64,000 nucleotides of DNA from an uncultured Roseovarius sp. (GCA_947499555.1 CANMOU010000001.1:620001-684000); one strand, 5' to 3'; shown: positions 1 to 8,898, numbered from the stretch's first letter. Notes: a model not told the origin generated them from the sequence alone. A program made the numbers and translations.

Positions 1-190
1 GGCGCTTTCTGATAAGGCTGTGGCCTCTCGCAAGAGACAGCACTGCAAAGATAGAACCGCTGCCCAGACCCAAGACGACAAGTATTTGTCCAACCGGCAG
101 GAACTGCGTCAGTTGTTTGATGAACATGTCTTCAATGGTGAACGCCGCCATGGCCAGAACCACGAAAGCGATGCCGCGCAGGTTGTCCAT
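1..190 (-). CDS. DMT (EamA-type) transporter, N-terminal fragment cut by the window edge
   Basis: Reading the minus strand from the ATG at 190 gives an open frame of about 63 residues that runs off the left edge. It begins MDNLRGIAFVVLAMAAFT and holds two hydrophobic stretches separated by a short polar segment (IEDMFIKQLTQF), the usual opening of a drug/metabolite transporter: first helix, a charged residue pair, then the second helix. A TGGAG sequence lies about 6 bases before the ATG. EamA proteins are inner-membrane exporters of small metabolites; the substrate cannot be told from the fragment. It is on the same strand as fur but downstream of it, so co-transcription is possible. Confidence 0.7.
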   Translation of the reverse strand, partial: MDNLRGIAFVVLAMAAFTIEDMFIKQLTQFLPVGQILVVLGLGSGSIFAVLSLARGHSLIRKR

Positions 191-265
191 GAAAGCTCCA
201 GAAGAAGGATGACATCACCGCCTTAGGCGGCTTTTGCCACGGTCACAAGCGCGAACCAGAAACAG

Positions 266-679
266 TTATTTCTTGGAAATCGGAACGCCGTAAAGCTCTA
301 GCTTGTGACCCTTCAGCTTGTAGCCGAGTTTATTGGCAATCTTTTCCTGCAATTGCTCAATTTCAGGGTCCACAAATTCGATCACCTCACCGGAATTGAT
401 ATCGATCAGGTGATCATGGTGATCCCGCTCGGCATCTTCATACCGCGCTCGGCCGTCGCCGAATTCCAGCTTATCGAGAATACCTGCCTCTTCGAAGAGC
501 TTCACTGTCCGATAGACCGTCGCGATTGAGATATTCGGATCCCGCGCGCTGGCGCGGCCATAAAGTTCCTCAACGTCCGGATGATCCTCCGATTCCTCCA
601 AGACTGCGGCAATGGTGCGACGTTGGTCTGTCATGCGCAGCCCTTTGGCTTCGCACCTGTCAATGATTGTGTCACTCAT
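266..679 (-). CDS. fur: Fur-family metalloregulator (Fur/Mur type)
   Basis: A 137-residue metal-responsive DNA-binding repressor. The N-terminal winged helix holds the typical GLRMTDQRR segment (13-21) and the recognition region SIATVYRTVKLFEEAG (51-66). The dimerisation half holds HHDH (87-90), the metal-site signature. No CxxC zinc motif is present, as in many alphaproteobacterial Fur/Mur proteins, which respond to iron or manganese. I chose the ATG at 679 (MSDTIID); an ATG at 697 would add six residues. The frame stays open upstream to about 901 but has no convincing start. No haem-regulatory Cys-Pro motif is seen, so Irr is less likely than Fur/Mur. Confidence 0.85.
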   Translation of the reverse strand: MSDTIIDRCEAKGLRMTDQRRTIAAVLEESEDHPDVEELYGRASARDPNISIATVYRTVKLFEEAGILDKLEFGDGRARYEDAERDHHDHLIDINSGEVIEFVDPEIEQLQEKIANKLGYKLKGHKLELYGVPISKK

Positions 680-1006
680 CGTTCTTGCAGCGCCCATGGT
701 TCCGACCTGACTCGGGCAGCGGTGTAAGATATTTCCATCTCGAGTTCTAGGGTCAGGGCCCATTAATCCCGCATCCCAAGGCCAGCGCAGATAGCACAGG
801 ACAGCCACGGGTAGGAGACCGGAAAGCACCGATAGCCCGACCAGCACCCAAAAAGCAGGCGCCCAATTCGTGCCGGACAAACCCGCGGCGTTGACGTTCT
901 AAGTGCGAAAACCATGCGATGGTGTAGCGTGATGATCAGGCGTGGCTGTTTGCTCGTTCCATCCGGCGATATATCGAAGATGCAGAGCTCTGGCATGAAG
1001 TATGCC
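680..1006. other. 327-bp gap between fur and selO, no gene called
   Basis: This stretch should hold the fur promoter. It has open frames on the minus strand, one in frame with fur and coding a hydrophobic run, but these lack an ATG or ribosome-binding site in a sensible place. No tRNA, terminator hairpin or long repeat was seen. Confidence 0.5.
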
Positions 1007-2425
1007 TTAGGTCCCACAAAAGGTCTGCTGCACCACTTCAGACGGCTCCGGCGGATATGTCAAATCCTTCGCATGGTCGTTTGCGTCAAATGGCGATGCA
1101 AGGACAGTGACCAACCTCTCAAACGGCCCGTAATCGCCCGCCACAGCGGCCTGGATCATCTGTTCGATCCGGTGGTTTCGCGGGATATAAGCCGGGTTTG
1201 TCGCCTCCATCAAAGCGACAGGATCATCCGCATCCCCAAGCCGCTTGCGCCAGCCGGTTTCCCATATGTCAAAAGTCTTGGGATCCAGGAATTGATCCCT
1301 TGCCTTGCCACCAGCCAAGGCTCGGAATGTGTTGGTGAAATCCGCGCGGCTCTCGGCCATGATCCTGAGAAGTTCGGTGATCAAACCTTCATCCTCGGGT
1401 GATGCGCTGACCAGGCCAATCTTGCGGCCAAACAGGTCTCGCCACTCATTATGTATCATCTCGGGCATGGCGTGGACGGATCCGGTGAAGACTTCCACCG
1501 CCGCATCCTGATCGGGCATCAGCGGCACCAGGGCTGTTGCCAGCTGCGCCATGTTCCACACGATGACATTGGGCTGGTTGGAATAGGCATAGCGCCCATG
1601 CGCATCGATCGAGCTGAAGACTGTATCGGGATGATAGATGTCGAGGAAAGCACAAGGCCCATAGTCAATTGTTTCGCCCGAAAGCGTGGTGTTATCGGTA
1701 TTCATAACCCCATGAATAAAGCCCACTGACATCCATTGCGCGATCAACTTCGCCTGGCGCTTGATCACCGCGTCAAGCAAGGCATCCGGGCTGCTTATGC
1801 CGGGGTAATGCCGCTCCGCCACATAGGCAAAAAGCCTTTCCAGCGCGGGCAGGTCGCGGCGTGCGGCAAAATACTGAAAAGTGCCCACGCGCACATGGCT
1901 AGAGGCCACGCGGGTCAGAACCGCACCGGGCAGGGCGCCCGTTTCGCGGAAAACGGGCTCTCCGGTCAGCGTCGCGGCCAAGGCGCGGCTGGTGGGAATG
2001 CCAAGCGCATGCATCGCCTCACTGACAACATATTCACGCAGCACCGGCCCCAGCCATGCGCGCCCGTCTCCCATCCGCGAATAGGGTGTGGGGCCAGAGC
2101 CTTTGAGTTGAATATCGAACCGCTGGTCGTCCAGCACAGATTCGCCCAACAGGTTGGCGCGCCCGTCTCCCAATTGCGGAGAGAACCCGCCAAACTGATG
2201 GCCTGCATAGACCTGCGCAAGGGGTTCGGCGCCGTCCGGCACGCGATTGCCGGAAAACACCAGCGCCCGCTCCGCCTCTGACCCCGCGCGAATACCAAGC
2301 TGTTTGGCAAGACCGGCGTTGAACGCGATCAGCTCGGGCTCTCGCACCGGCACCGGGTTTTGCCGCGTATAGAACCGCGATGGCAACCGGGCATAGGTAT
2401 TGTCAAAGGGGATATGCAGGCTCAT
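1007..2425 (-). CDS. selO: Protein adenylyltransferase SelO (YdiU/UPF0061)
   Basis: A 472-residue pseudokinase-fold enzyme. SelO proteins transfer AMP from ATP to Ser/Thr/Tyr of target proteins and act in redox stress responses. The family signature YAGHQFGGFSPQLGDGRA is intact near residue 90, with QLKGSGPTPYSRMGDGRA about 40 residues later. The protein ends in TFCGT: the Cys third from the end is the position that is selenocysteine in some homologues, so this is the Cys form. Length is near the bacterial average of about 480. It is on the same strand as the acetyltransferase upstream, 32 bp from that gene's end. Confidence 0.93.
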   Translation of the reverse strand: MSLHIPFDNTYARLPSRFYTRQNPVPVREPELIAFNAGLAKQLGIRAGSEAERALVFSGNRVPDGAEPLAQVYAGHQFGGFSPQLGDGRANLLGESVLDDQRFDIQLKGSGPTPYSRMGDGRAWLGPVLREYVVSEAMHALGIPTSRALAATLTGEPVFRETGALPGAVLTRVASSHVRVGTFQYFAARRDLPALERLFAYVAERHYPGISSPDALLDAVIKRQAKLIAQWMSVGFIHGVMNTDNTTLSGETIDYGPCAFLDIYHPDTVFSSIDAHGRYAYSNQPNVIVWNMAQLATALVPLMPDQDAAVEVFTGSVHAMPEMIHNEWRDLFGRKIGLVSASPEDEGLITELLRIMAESRADFTNTFRALAGGKARDQFLDPKTFDIWETGWRKRLGDADDPVALMEATNPAYIPRNHRIEQMIQAAVAGDYGPFERLVTVLASPFDANDHAKDLTYPPEPSEVVQQTFCGT

Positions 2426-2457
2426 GGCCAGAAACTTAGGTGTTTTTCAATCCGAAG

Positions 2458-2904
2458 CTAGAGCTTACGCGTCATCAGCATGTAATTCTCACGCGGCGCG
2501 AAATGCATCTTCTCATAGACGCTGCGCGCTTTTGTGTTGGTCTTGTCCACCTCAAGATGAATGGCCTTCATGCCAGCGGCAGAGAGCGTCTTGGGCAAGG
2601 CGGTCAGAATTTCCGTGCCGATGCCACGCCCGCGGACACCGGGGCGAATATAGATTTCATCAACAAAGCCATCCATGCCACCAAATTCGACAGACCAGCC
2701 AAAGGTAATGATGACATAGCCGATGGGTGCCCGTGTAGGACCGGCCAGATAGATGCAGCCATGCGGCGATCCTTCCAAAAGAGGTGTCAGCGCATCGCGG
2801 CGGGTTGCCTCATCCTGCTGAACCCCTTCCTCGTCATGAAAGGCCGTCACCAGGGGCAGCACACGGTCAAGATCTTCCAGTTTGGCCAAGGTAAGGCGGG
2901 TCAT
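2458..2904 (-). CDS. GNAT-family N-acetyltransferase
   Basis: A 148-residue single-domain acetyltransferase that would use acetyl-CoA. The acyl-CoA loop is visible as VRGRGIGTEILTALPK, the R/Q-x-x-G-x-G/A motif, at about residues 90-105. The segment after it (IHLEVDKTNTKARSVYEKMHF) fits GNAT motif B with the conserved N..A...Y pattern. The substrate is unknown. Its ATG overlaps the stop of the nucleoside hydrolase upstream by four bases (ATGA), which indicates translational coupling, so the two may act on related small molecules. Confidence 0.85.
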   Translation of the reverse strand: MTRLTLAKLEDLDRVLPLVTAFHDEEGVQQDEATRRDALTPLLEGSPHGCIYLAGPTRAPIGYVIITFGWSVEFGGMDGFVDEIYIRPGVRGRGIGTEILTALPKTLSAAGMKAIHLEVDKTNTKARSVYEKMHFAPRENYMLMTRKL

Positions 2905-3842
2905 AGTCGGGAAAGCCTTTCGGTGAGAAGAGAGAAAAATCCATCCGCGTCCGCAGAGCCCATGAAGGTGGCGTTGGGCGCACGATCACTCACGCCCCAC
3001 CAGTCGGCCACCGTCATACCTAGGGTCAGCTCCGACGTGGTTTCGATTTCCACGTTGACGTATCGACCCGAAAACAGGTCGGGCTGAATGAGATATGCGA
3101 TGGTGCAGGGATCGTGCAAAGGCGCGCCGTCAGAGCCGTATTTCTCACGATCATAACGTTCAAAAAACGCCGTCATCTCGGCCACGGCCTTGGCCACGGG
3201 AGTGCCTATCGCACGAATGGCGCCATTGCGCGGCCCGGTCACCAGGACCTGATGGGTCACGTCCAGCGGCATGACCGTCAGCGGGACACCAGAAGAAAAC
3301 ACGATATCCGCCGCCTGCGGGTCCACATAGATATTGAACTCGGCGGCGGGTGTCACGTTGCCGACCTGAAAATACGCCCCACCCATCAGAACGATTTCCT
3401 GAACCCTTTCAATGACCTCTGGCGCTTTCCTGAACGCGGTTGCGATATTGGTCAGCGGTCCGATCGGCACAAGGGTCACGCTGCGCGCAGGCTCTTGTCG
3501 CAAGGTCTCAACTAGAAACTCCACAGCATGACCGTCCTGCAGGGGCATCTGAGGATCAGGGAGAGTCGGGCCGTCCAGCCCTGTTTTGCCATGCACATGT
3601 TCCGCCGTCACAAGATCGCGGCCCATGGGCCGATCACATCCGGCAAAAACCTTCACATCCGTGCGCCCGGCCAGCTCGCACACCATCCGGGCATTGCGCG
3701 CGGTCAATTCCAGGGGAACGTTGCCGGCGACGCAGGTGATGCTCAGGAGATCAATCTCCTCCGGACTCGCCAGTGCCAGCAGGATCGCCACGGCGTCGTC
3801 CTGTCCGGGATCGGTGTCGATGATGATCTTGCGCGGGCTCAT
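2901..3842 (-). CDS. Inosine/uridine-preferring nucleoside hydrolase
   Basis: A 313-residue enzyme of the IU-NH family, which cleaves the N-glycosidic bond of ribonucleosides to give ribose and a free base for salvage. The calcium-binding signature IIDTDPGQDDA is at the N-terminus, and the later histidine/aspartate site is seen as APLHDPCTIAYL at about residue 235. No signal peptide is present, so it is cytosolic. A GTG at 3851 would add three residues; I prefer the ATG at 3842. It is the first gene of a pair with the acetyltransferase. Substrate preference cannot be read from sequence. Confidence 0.9.
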   Translation of the reverse strand: MSPRKIIIDTDPGQDDAVAILLALASPEEIDLLSITCVAGNVPLELTARNARMVCELAGRTDVKVFAGCDRPMGRDLVTAEHVHGKTGLDGPTLPDPQMPLQDGHAVEFLVETLRQEPARSVTLVPIGPLTNIATAFRKAPEVIERVQEIVLMGGAYFQVGNVTPAAEFNIYVDPQAADIVFSSGVPLTVMPLDVTHQVLVTGPRNGAIRAIGTPVAKAVAEMTAFFERYDREKYGSDGAPLHDPCTIAYLIQPDLFSGRYVNVEIETTSELTLGMTVADWWGVSDRAPNATFMGSADADGFFSLLTERLSRL

Positions 3843-3909
3843 GCGCTTCACGTCTCATGCGGGCCGGGTTTTGTCCACCTCGGAAAGCGCCAGTAGCGGG
3901 GATTTGCCT

Positions 3910-4785
3910 TCACATATCGACCCGCTCAACGCTGTGCGGCAGGTGGTCCACCAGGGCGGTCAATTGCTTATCGCCCAGCCCGTCCTTCACGGCGGCGTTC
4001 ACCTGATCATGCATCAGCGCGTGGAATGCATCGGGCAAGCCCAACCCGCGCACGGTCTTCAAGGCGTCCTGCCAGGCCAGGGCATAGACATTCATCGTCG
4101 CCTCGGCGTTGTCATACTCCCCCGCAGGCACCGTGCGCCGGAAGAGGTGATAGTAGTCATGCACCAGCTTCAGCGAGGCGGGGATCTGGTCGGCATAGAC
4201 CTGCATCGGAATGCCCGCCGCCTTGCAGACGAGACCGCCGTGGATCATGCCGAACATGAAGGCCTGCCGCACGGTGAAGAGGCCTGCAAAAAGCGCGGCC
4301 AGCGCCGACGGTGTTTCGCCCACATGGGCCGAGGACCCGCCCAGCGTTTTGAGGATCGCCTCGTGGGCCGTCCATATTTCGGGCGGTGATACGGTCAGGA
4401 TGGTCGTGTCGGGCTGTCCGACACCGGACGGGTAGGCGTTGATCATGCCCAGCATGTAATCCGCACCACGTTCGGTCAGAAGCGCCACTAATTCCTCCGC
4501 GTCCGCCTGATCGCCGGTGCTGAGATCGCACAGCGTCTTGCCTGCCAGATCGGGTGCGTCTTGCAGAAGCTCCAGCACCTCGCGGTGGCCCTTGATGCAG
4601 GTCAGGATGAGCGGGCTGGCTGCAATAGCATGGGCGGGTGAGGGGGCGACTTGCGCGCCGTCGCCAGCCAGCGGGGTTGCCTTGGCGGCGGTGCGGTTCC
4701 ACACGGTCACGTCGTGACCTGCGCGGATCAGACAGTGGGCCAGCGCCGTGCCCATGGCCCCAAGTCCCAGAACCGAGATTTTCAT
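3910..4785 (-). CDS. NAD(P)-dependent oxidoreductase, beta-hydroxyacid dehydrogenase/imine-reductase-like
   Basis: A 291-residue reductase. Residues 1-20 (MKISVLGLGAMGTALAHCLI) form the Rossmann GxGxMG nucleotide loop, and VWNRTAAKA follows at the end of strand 2, where N-R-T favours NADPH. The C-terminal half is helical and lacks the catalytic Lys in the G-x-x-x-K-x-x-N pattern of true 3-hydroxyisobutyrate dehydrogenases. It instead resembles the C-terminal domain of imine reductases/reductive aminases. The frame is open upstream to 5325 but the Rossmann start sets the ATG at 4785. It is divergent from a LysR gene 103 bp away, a usual regulator-target layout. Confidence 0.8.
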   Translation of the reverse strand: MKISVLGLGAMGTALAHCLIRAGHDVTVWNRTAAKATPLAGDGAQVAPSPAHAIAASPLILTCIKGHREVLELLQDAPDLAGKTLCDLSTGDQADAEELVALLTERGADYMLGMINAYPSGVGQPDTTILTVSPPEIWTAHEAILKTLGGSSAHVGETPSALAALFAGLFTVRQAFMFGMIHGGLVCKAAGIPMQVYADQIPASLKLVHDYYHLFRRTVPAGEYDNAEATMNVYALAWQDALKTVRGLGLPDAFHALMHDQVNAAVKDGLGDKQLTALVDHLPHSVERVDM

Positions 4786-4888
4786 GCTAGCCTTCCTTTT
4801 CATGACGGTGGTATCGCCATCAGGTTGCGCGCTTCGATCCTGCAATTCCAGTTGTAAATTTTCCTTAGGTGTAAGAAATAATAAGACC

Positions 4889-5809
4889 ATGAAATGGCGC
4901 AACCTGCCTCCTCTGACCGCCTTGCGTGCTTTTGCGGCCACGGCCGAGCACCGCAATGTCAGCCATGCAGCGGCGGCGCTCAACGTTACGCATTCGGCCG
5001 TCAGCCAGCAGATTCGGCATCTCGAACAACACCTTGGCGTGCGTCTGATCATCCGCAACCGGCGCGGCATCACCTTGACGCAGCAGGGCGAATACCTGGC
5101 GCAGGGGCTGGCCCCGGCCTTTGCCGCCATGGCCGACCTGACCGAGGCTTTGGGCCAGGCCGAGGCGGCGCGCCCGTTGCTGGTGTCGGTCACGCCAATG
5201 TTCGCCAGTGCCTTTCTGGTTCCGCGACTTGCGGATTTCATGCAGACCCACCCGGAGGTCGAACTGAATCTTGATTCGACGATTGAGGCGGTTGCGCTTG
5301 ATGCGGGCGGCGTGGACATGGCCATCCGTTATGGCACCGGGGACTGGCCGGGGCTTGAGGTCGAGTTGTTGCTGCCGGGGTGCCTGACCGTGGTGGCGGT
5401 GCCCGAACTGGCCAATCGCGTTCCGATCCGAGCGCCTGTCGACCTGCTGCAACTGCCGATCCTGCAGGAACATGCATCGATCGAGTTCGACAGCTGGCTG
5501 CGCAAGGTTGGCGTGCCCGATGACCTGCCACGCAAGGTGGTGCGCCTGCCGGGCAACATGCTGCTGGACGGTGTGCGGCGCGGCGACGGTATCGGCGCCA
5601 CGGCACCGCCCTTCATCGTAGACGACCTGCGCTCGGGCGCGCTTGTGCCGCTGTTCGACGACCCGATTCCGGGGGTCGGCTATTACCTTGTCACCAGGAA
5701 GGGCCCGCAACGCACGGCGTTGAAGACCTTTGTGCACTGGCTCAAACGCTCGGTCAGCGACGAGGAGCGCGGGTTTTTCCGGCACACGGATGTCACCGCG
5801 CCCCGCTAA
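4889..5809 (+). CDS. LysR-family transcriptional regulator, GcvA-like
   Basis: A 306-residue regulator. The N-terminal helix-turn-helix is clear (LTALRAFAATAEHRNVSHAA, then HSAVSQQIRHLEQHLG), and the PPLTALRAF opening is typical of the GcvA subgroup. The rest is a periplasmic-binding-like effector domain ending with the familiar ALKTFVHWL helix. It is transcribed away from the imine-reductase-like gene and probably controls it; the shared 103-bp spacer is AT-rich around TTGTAAATTTTCC and could hold the operator. The start MKWRNLPPL is set by the domain boundary. The effector is unknown. Confidence 0.9.
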   Translation: MKWRNLPPLTALRAFAATAEHRNVSHAAAALNVTHSAVSQQIRHLEQHLGVRLIIRNRRGITLTQQGEYLAQGLAPAFAAMADLTEALGQAEAARPLLVSVTPMFASAFLVPRLADFMQTHPEVELNLDSTIEAVALDAGGVDMAIRYGTGDWPGLEVELLLPGCLTVVAVPELANRVPIRAPVDLLQLPILQEHASIEFDSWLRKVGVPDDLPRKVVRLPGNMLLDGVRRGDGIGATAPPFIVDDLRSGALVPLFDDPIPGVGYYLVTRKGPQRTALKTFVHWLKRSVSDEERGFFRHTDVTAPR

Positions 5810-5812
5810 GGT

Positions 5813-6997
5813 TCACCGCTCCAGCTCTTTCATGCCGCGCTCGATGCCCTGAAGCGTCATGGGCACCATGCGATCCTCAAAAATCTCGCGGATCATGCCG
5901 ATGGAGTGGGTATAGCCCCAATAGGCCTCGGGCACCGGGTTGATCCAAAGATTGTCCGGCCATTGCCGCCGCGCGCGATCAAGCCAGACCTGTCCGGCCT
6001 CGGCATTCCAGTGCTCATTGGCCCCACCGGGATAGGCAATCTCATAGGGTGACATCGAGGCGTCGCCTACGAAAATGCATTTGTAATCAGACCCGTAAGT
6101 GCGCAGCACCTCTTCAGTGGGCGTTTGCTCGTCCCATCGCCTGCGATTGTCACGCCAGACTCCCTCATAGAGGCAATTGTGGAAATAGTAATATTCCAGA
6201 TGCTTGAACTCGGCGCGTGCGGCGGAAAAGAGTTCCTCCACCAGCCGGATATGCGGGTCCATGGACCCGCCCACATCGAGAAACAGGATGACCTTCACCG
6301 CATTGCGCCGCTCAGGCCTGGTTTTCACATCGAGATATCCATGCTCGGCCGTGGCCCGAATGGTGCCATCCAGATCAAGCTCCTCATCCGCGCCGTCCCG
6401 CGCCCAACGGCGCAGACGTTTCAGTGCAACCTTGATGTTGCGTGTGCCAAGCTCGACCGTGTCATCGAGGTTGCGAAACTCGCGCTTGTCCCAGACTTTC
6501 ACGGCACGCTGATGGCGACTTTCCTTCTGCCCGATGCGCACTCCTTCGGGATTGTAGCCATAGGCCCCAAAAGGTGAGGTGCCTGCCGTGCCGATCCATT
6601 TGTTACCACCCTGGTGGCGGCCTTGCTGCTCTTTCAGGCGCTCTTTGAGCGTTTCCATCAGCTTGTCAAACCCGCCCAGCGACTCGATTTCGGCACGCTC
6701 TTCCGGGGTCAGATGTCTTTCGGCAAGTTTCTCCAACCATTCGGCCGGGATTTCCACGGCGTCGATCACGTCTGACGCGCTCAAAGCCTCAAGGCCCTCG
6801 AAACTTGCCGCAAAAGCCCGGTCAAACCGGTCGATCAGGCGTTCATGTTTGACCATGGCGCTGCGCGCCAGGTAGTAAAATCCCTCGATCTCGTAGGTCA
6901 CCAACCCTTCGCCCATCGCTTCGAGGAAGGTCAGGTATTCGCGTAAAGAGACCGGCAACCCGGCCTTGCGCAGATTTTCGAAGAAGGGGAGGAACAT
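5813..6997 (-). CDS. VWA-domain protein, CoxE-like (MoxR partner)
   Basis: A 394-residue von Willebrand factor A protein of the CoxE/YeaD2 group. The N-terminal helical part opens with MFLPFFENLRKAGLPVSLRE. A VWA domain starts at about residue 210, where the metal-site motif reads FLDVGGSMDPH: D-x-G-x-S in place of the canonical D-x-S-x-S. A second acidic loop, FVGDASMSPYE, follows. MoxR ATPases work with such proteins as chaperones for metal-cofactor insertion or envelope-complex assembly. The matching ATPase is 1.9 kb upstream on the same strand. It ends 3 bp from the LysR stop (convergent). Confidence 0.85.
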   Translation of the reverse strand: MFLPFFENLRKAGLPVSLREYLTFLEAMGEGLVTYEIEGFYYLARSAMVKHERLIDRFDRAFAASFEGLEALSASDVIDAVEIPAEWLEKLAERHLTPEERAEIESLGGFDKLMETLKERLKEQQGRHQGGNKWIGTAGTSPFGAYGYNPEGVRIGQKESRHQRAVKVWDKREFRNLDDTVELGTRNIKVALKRLRRWARDGADEELDLDGTIRATAEHGYLDVKTRPERRNAVKVILFLDVGGSMDPHIRLVEELFSAARAEFKHLEYYYFHNCLYEGVWRDNRRRWDEQTPTEEVLRTYGSDYKCIFVGDASMSPYEIAYPGGANEHWNAEAGQVWLDRARRQWPDNLWINPVPEAYWGYTHSIGMIREIFEDRMVPMTLQGIERGMKELER

Positions 6998-7003
6998 GGC
7001 CTG

Positions 7004-7171
7004 TCACACGGACATGCGATGGACGATCAGGGTCGCAAACAGGCCAAGCAGTGTGAAGACCAGGCAATAGACAAAGGCGTATTGCAGGATATCGGCAAGT
7101 TTGCCTTTCCGCCGGTACGCGACGAAAGCGCCAAGCGCCGTGCCAAAAATCGCCCCCAGAATGACAATCAT
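7004..7171 (-). CDS. Small membrane protein, 55 residues
   Basis: A short ORF starting MIVILGAIFGTALGAFVAYRR. It has two predicted helices (about residues 2-19 and 30-51) around a positively charged turn RRKGKLAD, which would place that loop in the cytosol. The ATG is 3 bp after the stop of the lipoprotein gene and the stop is 6 bp before the VWA gene's ATG, so it is embedded in the operon. I do not recognise a family. Its place suggests a membrane anchor or accessory for the MoxR/VWA machinery, which is inference. Confidence 0.7.
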   Translation of the reverse strand: MIVILGAIFGTALGAFVAYRRKGKLADILQYAFVYCLVFTLLGLFATLIVHRMSV

Positions 7172-7174
7172 TTT

Positions 7175-8545
7175 TTACCCGTCGTTGCGACCTCTCGCGG
7201 GGCTGAGCGAGGAGATTTCACGCAGTTTCGCGCGCACCGCCCAGTCCGCGCCAAACCCGTAGCGCGCCCAGCCGATACTGTCCACCCGGATACGGTCGGC
7301 CTCGCCCCTGCGGCCCACCAGATCGAGCGCTTCGGCGCGCAAGAGCATGAGCGTAGACAGCAAAGCGGCGTTCTCGTAGCGCTCGGCAATGCCGAGGTTG
7401 GGACCCAGAATGGCAAGCGCGCGTTGCCCGTTGCCTTGATTGATGGCATGGGCGGCGAGCTGTGAAGCGGTATAGGCGCGGTGCAGGTCCGCACCGGGTG
7501 TGCGACGGTAGAATTGATCGGCCAGTTGGAAATGCTGCAGTGCGATCTCGGGGTCTGTGGTCTGCGTCAGGCGCCCCATTGCGTAGTGCGAAAAGGCGCG
7601 GCGATGATCATCCCAGCCTTCCGATTGCGCAGCCCGCAGGGCCGTGGTTGCAGCCCCCAGTCGTTGCGAATGCCGCGCGCCGGGGCCAAGCGCCGTCTGA
7701 ATGGCGTTGATCCAGACCCTGGGCGTGGATGGTGCAGGATTTGCGCCAATGCGCTCGCCACGTGGATTGTACCGCGCCAGAATGGCAGGCAGGCGGGCCG
7801 CAACCTGTGCTCGCGTCATGCCCGAGCGCAGCTCATCATCATAAAAGGCGCGCAGAATCAGCATGTCGAACCCGGTCAGAACCGTGTGCACATTGTCATC
7901 GTTGAACACGCTATCGGGCAGGCGATAGAGATCGTTCAACGGGCCAAGGGCCTGTGCCAGTTCTTCGTGCAAACAATCGCGCACCTCTTGCGGTGAGGCG
8001 TCGTTCGGCAGGAAAATCGCCAGTTTCTCGCGGGTCCGCAGCAGGCCCCAGTTCGTTGCGCGGCTGTTTCGGGCAGATCGATACTGCGAAAGCCGGTCGA
8101 TATTGGGCACCACAAAGCAAGCCGCCTTAGGCAGGTGACGGCGAATTTCCGCGCGTGAGACCGCTTCGATGGTGATGTTGGAGCTTTCCGAGCGCACCCG
8201 GGCAATATCGATACCCGCTTCATTGCGCAGCCGGTTCACAAGCCGGTTGAGATCGGGAATAAGCGTCGGCGGCGGGGATCCTGTCACCCGGATCGAGATT
8301 GGCCCTTCGAAGCGAGACAGCACCTCCAGCTGACGACCCGATTCAAGCTGAAACGCGAGATCCAGAAAATCGCGGGCGATATCTCGGTTTGACCGGGCAG
8401 GGGCGGTGGGTTGGGCAACCGCGAAGTTTTTCATCGCCGGCAAAGAGGATGTCTCAGGCGTGGCCGCGCGGGACGGGGCCTCTTGAAGCGGCGCTCCGGA
8501 ACAAGCGCCAAGCGCAAGACAAAGTGGCAAAAGAAAACGGCGCAT
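7175..8545 (-). CDS. DUF2927 lipoprotein
   Basis: A 456-residue exported protein. The signal peptide MRRFLLPLCLALGAC ends in a lipobox (LALGAC), so it should be a lipid-anchored periplasmic protein. The central part carries the DUF2927 pattern, with the RDIARDFLDLAFQLESGR start and an FLPNDASPQEVRDCLHEEL segment that resembles a metallopeptidase-like helix but lacks HExxH. The C-terminal third is helical and repeat-like (ALQHFQLADQFYRR, AALLSTLMLLRAEALDLVGR), suggestive of TPR-type repeats. I set the start at 8545 from the signal peptide. Function is unknown; it is co-directional with the MoxR and VWA genes. Confidence 0.8.
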   Translation of the reverse strand: MRRFLLPLCLALGACSGAPLQEAPSRAATPETSSLPAMKNFAVAQPTAPARSNRDIARDFLDLAFQLESGRQLEVLSRFEGPISIRVTGSPPPTLIPDLNRLVNRLRNEAGIDIARVRSESSNITIEAVSRAEIRRHLPKAACFVVPNIDRLSQYRSARNSRATNWGLLRTREKLAIFLPNDASPQEVRDCLHEELAQALGPLNDLYRLPDSVFNDDNVHTVLTGFDMLILRAFYDDELRSGMTRAQVAARLPAILARYNPRGERIGANPAPSTPRVWINAIQTALGPGARHSQRLGAATTALRAAQSEGWDDHRRAFSHYAMGRLTQTTDPEIALQHFQLADQFYRRTPGADLHRAYTASQLAAHAINQGNGQRALAILGPNLGIAERYENAALLSTLMLLRAEALDLVGRRGEADRIRVDSIGWARYGFGADWAVRAKLREISSLSPARGRNDG

Positions 8546-8552
8546 CACACCC

Positions 8553-8765
8553 TCACTGCTTCTGGTTCTGGGTGATCGGGGCATCGAAAAGACCCACCTC
8601 CCAGAGAATCACTTGGCGCGCTTTTACAAACGCGCCGCTTAGACGATCAGACCAGACTGCAAAGCGTTTCCGCCCGTTCTTGGGAGCAATGAAGGTATAA
8701 ATGTGGTTCCACATCCTGGGCCAAACGCCAAATGTGGCGCGAACGCACATCTTCCTACACGTCAT
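8553..8765 (-). CDS. Possible small protein, 70 residues
   Basis: This weak candidate lies in the 353-bp gap between moxR and the lipoprotein gene. It begins MTCRKMCVRATF with a GGAG about 5 bases before the ATG and ends 7 bases before the lipoprotein ATG, whose ribosome-binding site (GAGGGTG) overlaps its stop. The sequence is basic and aromatic (WNHIYTFIAPKNGRKRF) with no recognised domain. A shorter start at an internal Met (MWNHIYTF) is possible. If it is not real, the gap from 8546 to 8898 holds only leader sequence. Confidence 0.3.
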   Translation of the reverse strand: MTCRKMCVRATFGVWPRMWNHIYTFIAPKNGRKRFAVWSDRLSGAFVKARQVILWEVGLFDAPITQNQKQ

Positions 8766-8898
8766 GGTGTCTCCCGGTTTGGAGCGTCGTCAGGTCTCAT
8801 ACGATGTCCGCAGCCGAGAGCAGCATGCCACAGAACCCCATCATGTTAGCGAAGAGGCCCTTTCTGTCCAGACTGTTCTAGAAATAACAACAGTTTGT

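Noticed and set aside
20-226. 68-codon plus-strand frame at the left edge
   Set aside because: It is the antisense of the transporter fragment on minus, which has a clear hydrophobic profile and ribosome-binding site.
680-901. Hydrophobic N-terminal extension in frame with fur
   Set aside because: It has no ATG before the conserved start region and starts only at TTG; Fur proteins do not carry membrane segments. Treated as chance open frame.
890-905. GTTCTAAG as an Irr box near fur
   Set aside because: Only one half-site; no matching second arm.
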